Assembly: GCF_003688625.1 (NCBI RefSeq)
Contig: NZ_RCWY01000001.1
Span: 1,116,001-1,180,000 of the forward strand
Reading direction: 5' to 3'
DNA from: Sphingomonas sp. PP-CE-3A-406
GTDB taxonomy: Bacteria > Pseudomonadota > Alphaproteobacteria > Sphingomonadales > Sphingomonadaceae
DNA length: 64,000 nucleotides
A model generated the notes under the pieces. The model was given only the letters and a program-made list of their open reading frames with translations, was not told the DNA's origin and did not search any database. Within the stretch, counting starts at the first letter, position 1. Every line of letters begins with the position of its first letter. A program made the position numbers and the translations under genes. Shown here piece by piece: positions 63,976 through 64,000 of the stretch.

Positions 63976-64000
63976 GCCGGACAGGGGCAAAGCCCCTGTC
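63976..64000 (-). promoter_or_regulatory. Three-hairpin 3'-UTR RNA element, partial copy 4 (minus strand)
   Basis: GACAGGGGC (63980-63988) and GCCCCTGTC (63992-64000) form the third hairpin. On the minus strand it reads GACAGGGGCTTTGCCCCTGTC followed by CGGCC and, further on, AAGAAAG and a strong hairpin. Copy 3 after rplL has the same order. The rest lies beyond the window, presumably after a minus-strand gene. Confidence 0.5.

Overview
The window looks like chromosomal DNA of a high-GC alphaproteobacterium of the Sphingomonas group. The evidence is the gene content and synteny: a TrcR/DUF1013 regulator, the quinone oxidoreductase / DUF1192 / clpA neighbourhood, a SapC-family protein, a coaD-PPIase-queA-tgt run, many small sphingomonad-type orphans, and dense GC-rich palindromic (REP-like) repeats between genes.

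Left part (1-8.8 kb): tRNA-Trp, secE-nusG, rplK-rplA and rplJ-rplL. This translation/transcription cluster is usually compact, but here it is broken into blocks. About 4.1 kb lies between nusG and rplK, holding an ImmA/IrrE metallopeptidase gene translationally coupled to a class III nucleotide-cyclase-like gene, plus a small-terminase-like HTH gene. A GFA-family gene lies between rplA and rplJ, and rpoB does not follow rplL. Directly after the stop codons of nusG, rplA and rplL sits the same three-hairpin RNA element, with compensatory base changes between copies. A fourth, partial copy on the minus strand is cut by the right edge of the window.

Middle (8.9-50 kb): mostly ordinary chromosomal genes. 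They include a DUF2975/XRE/membrane operon behind two tandem palindromic operators, a secreted amidohydrolase, an SDR reductase with a divergent HxlR regulator, zwf, a Na+/H+ antiporter, SapC, an FAD-linked oxidase, a DEAD-box helicase with a repetitive tail coupled to a thioredoxin-like protein, a GST, a dienelactone hydrolase, an MBL-fold hydrolase, trcR, a glycosyltransferase with an LpxH-like phosphoesterase, clpA, a membrane GGDEF protein, xseB-ispA-coaD, a PPIase, the queA/EF-hand/tgt queuosine group, an M16 peptidase and a SleB-type cell wall hydrolase.

Right part (50-64 kb): small proteins, cspA, a DUF3597 operon, a BrnT/BrnA toxin-antitoxin pair, and a distinctly AT-rich two-gene operon (SAM-dependent methyltransferase-like plus AlkB-like dioxygenase) beside uvrA. 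These are followed by a TonB-domain protein, a His-rich protein and a second GGDEF protein.

The best candidates for something undescribed are the ImmA/IrrE + cyclase-Tudor pair (2.1-3.9 kb), the methyltransferase + AlkB pair (55.7-57.2 kb) and the repeated 3'-UTR RNA element. All calls come from reading the sequence; no database search was run.
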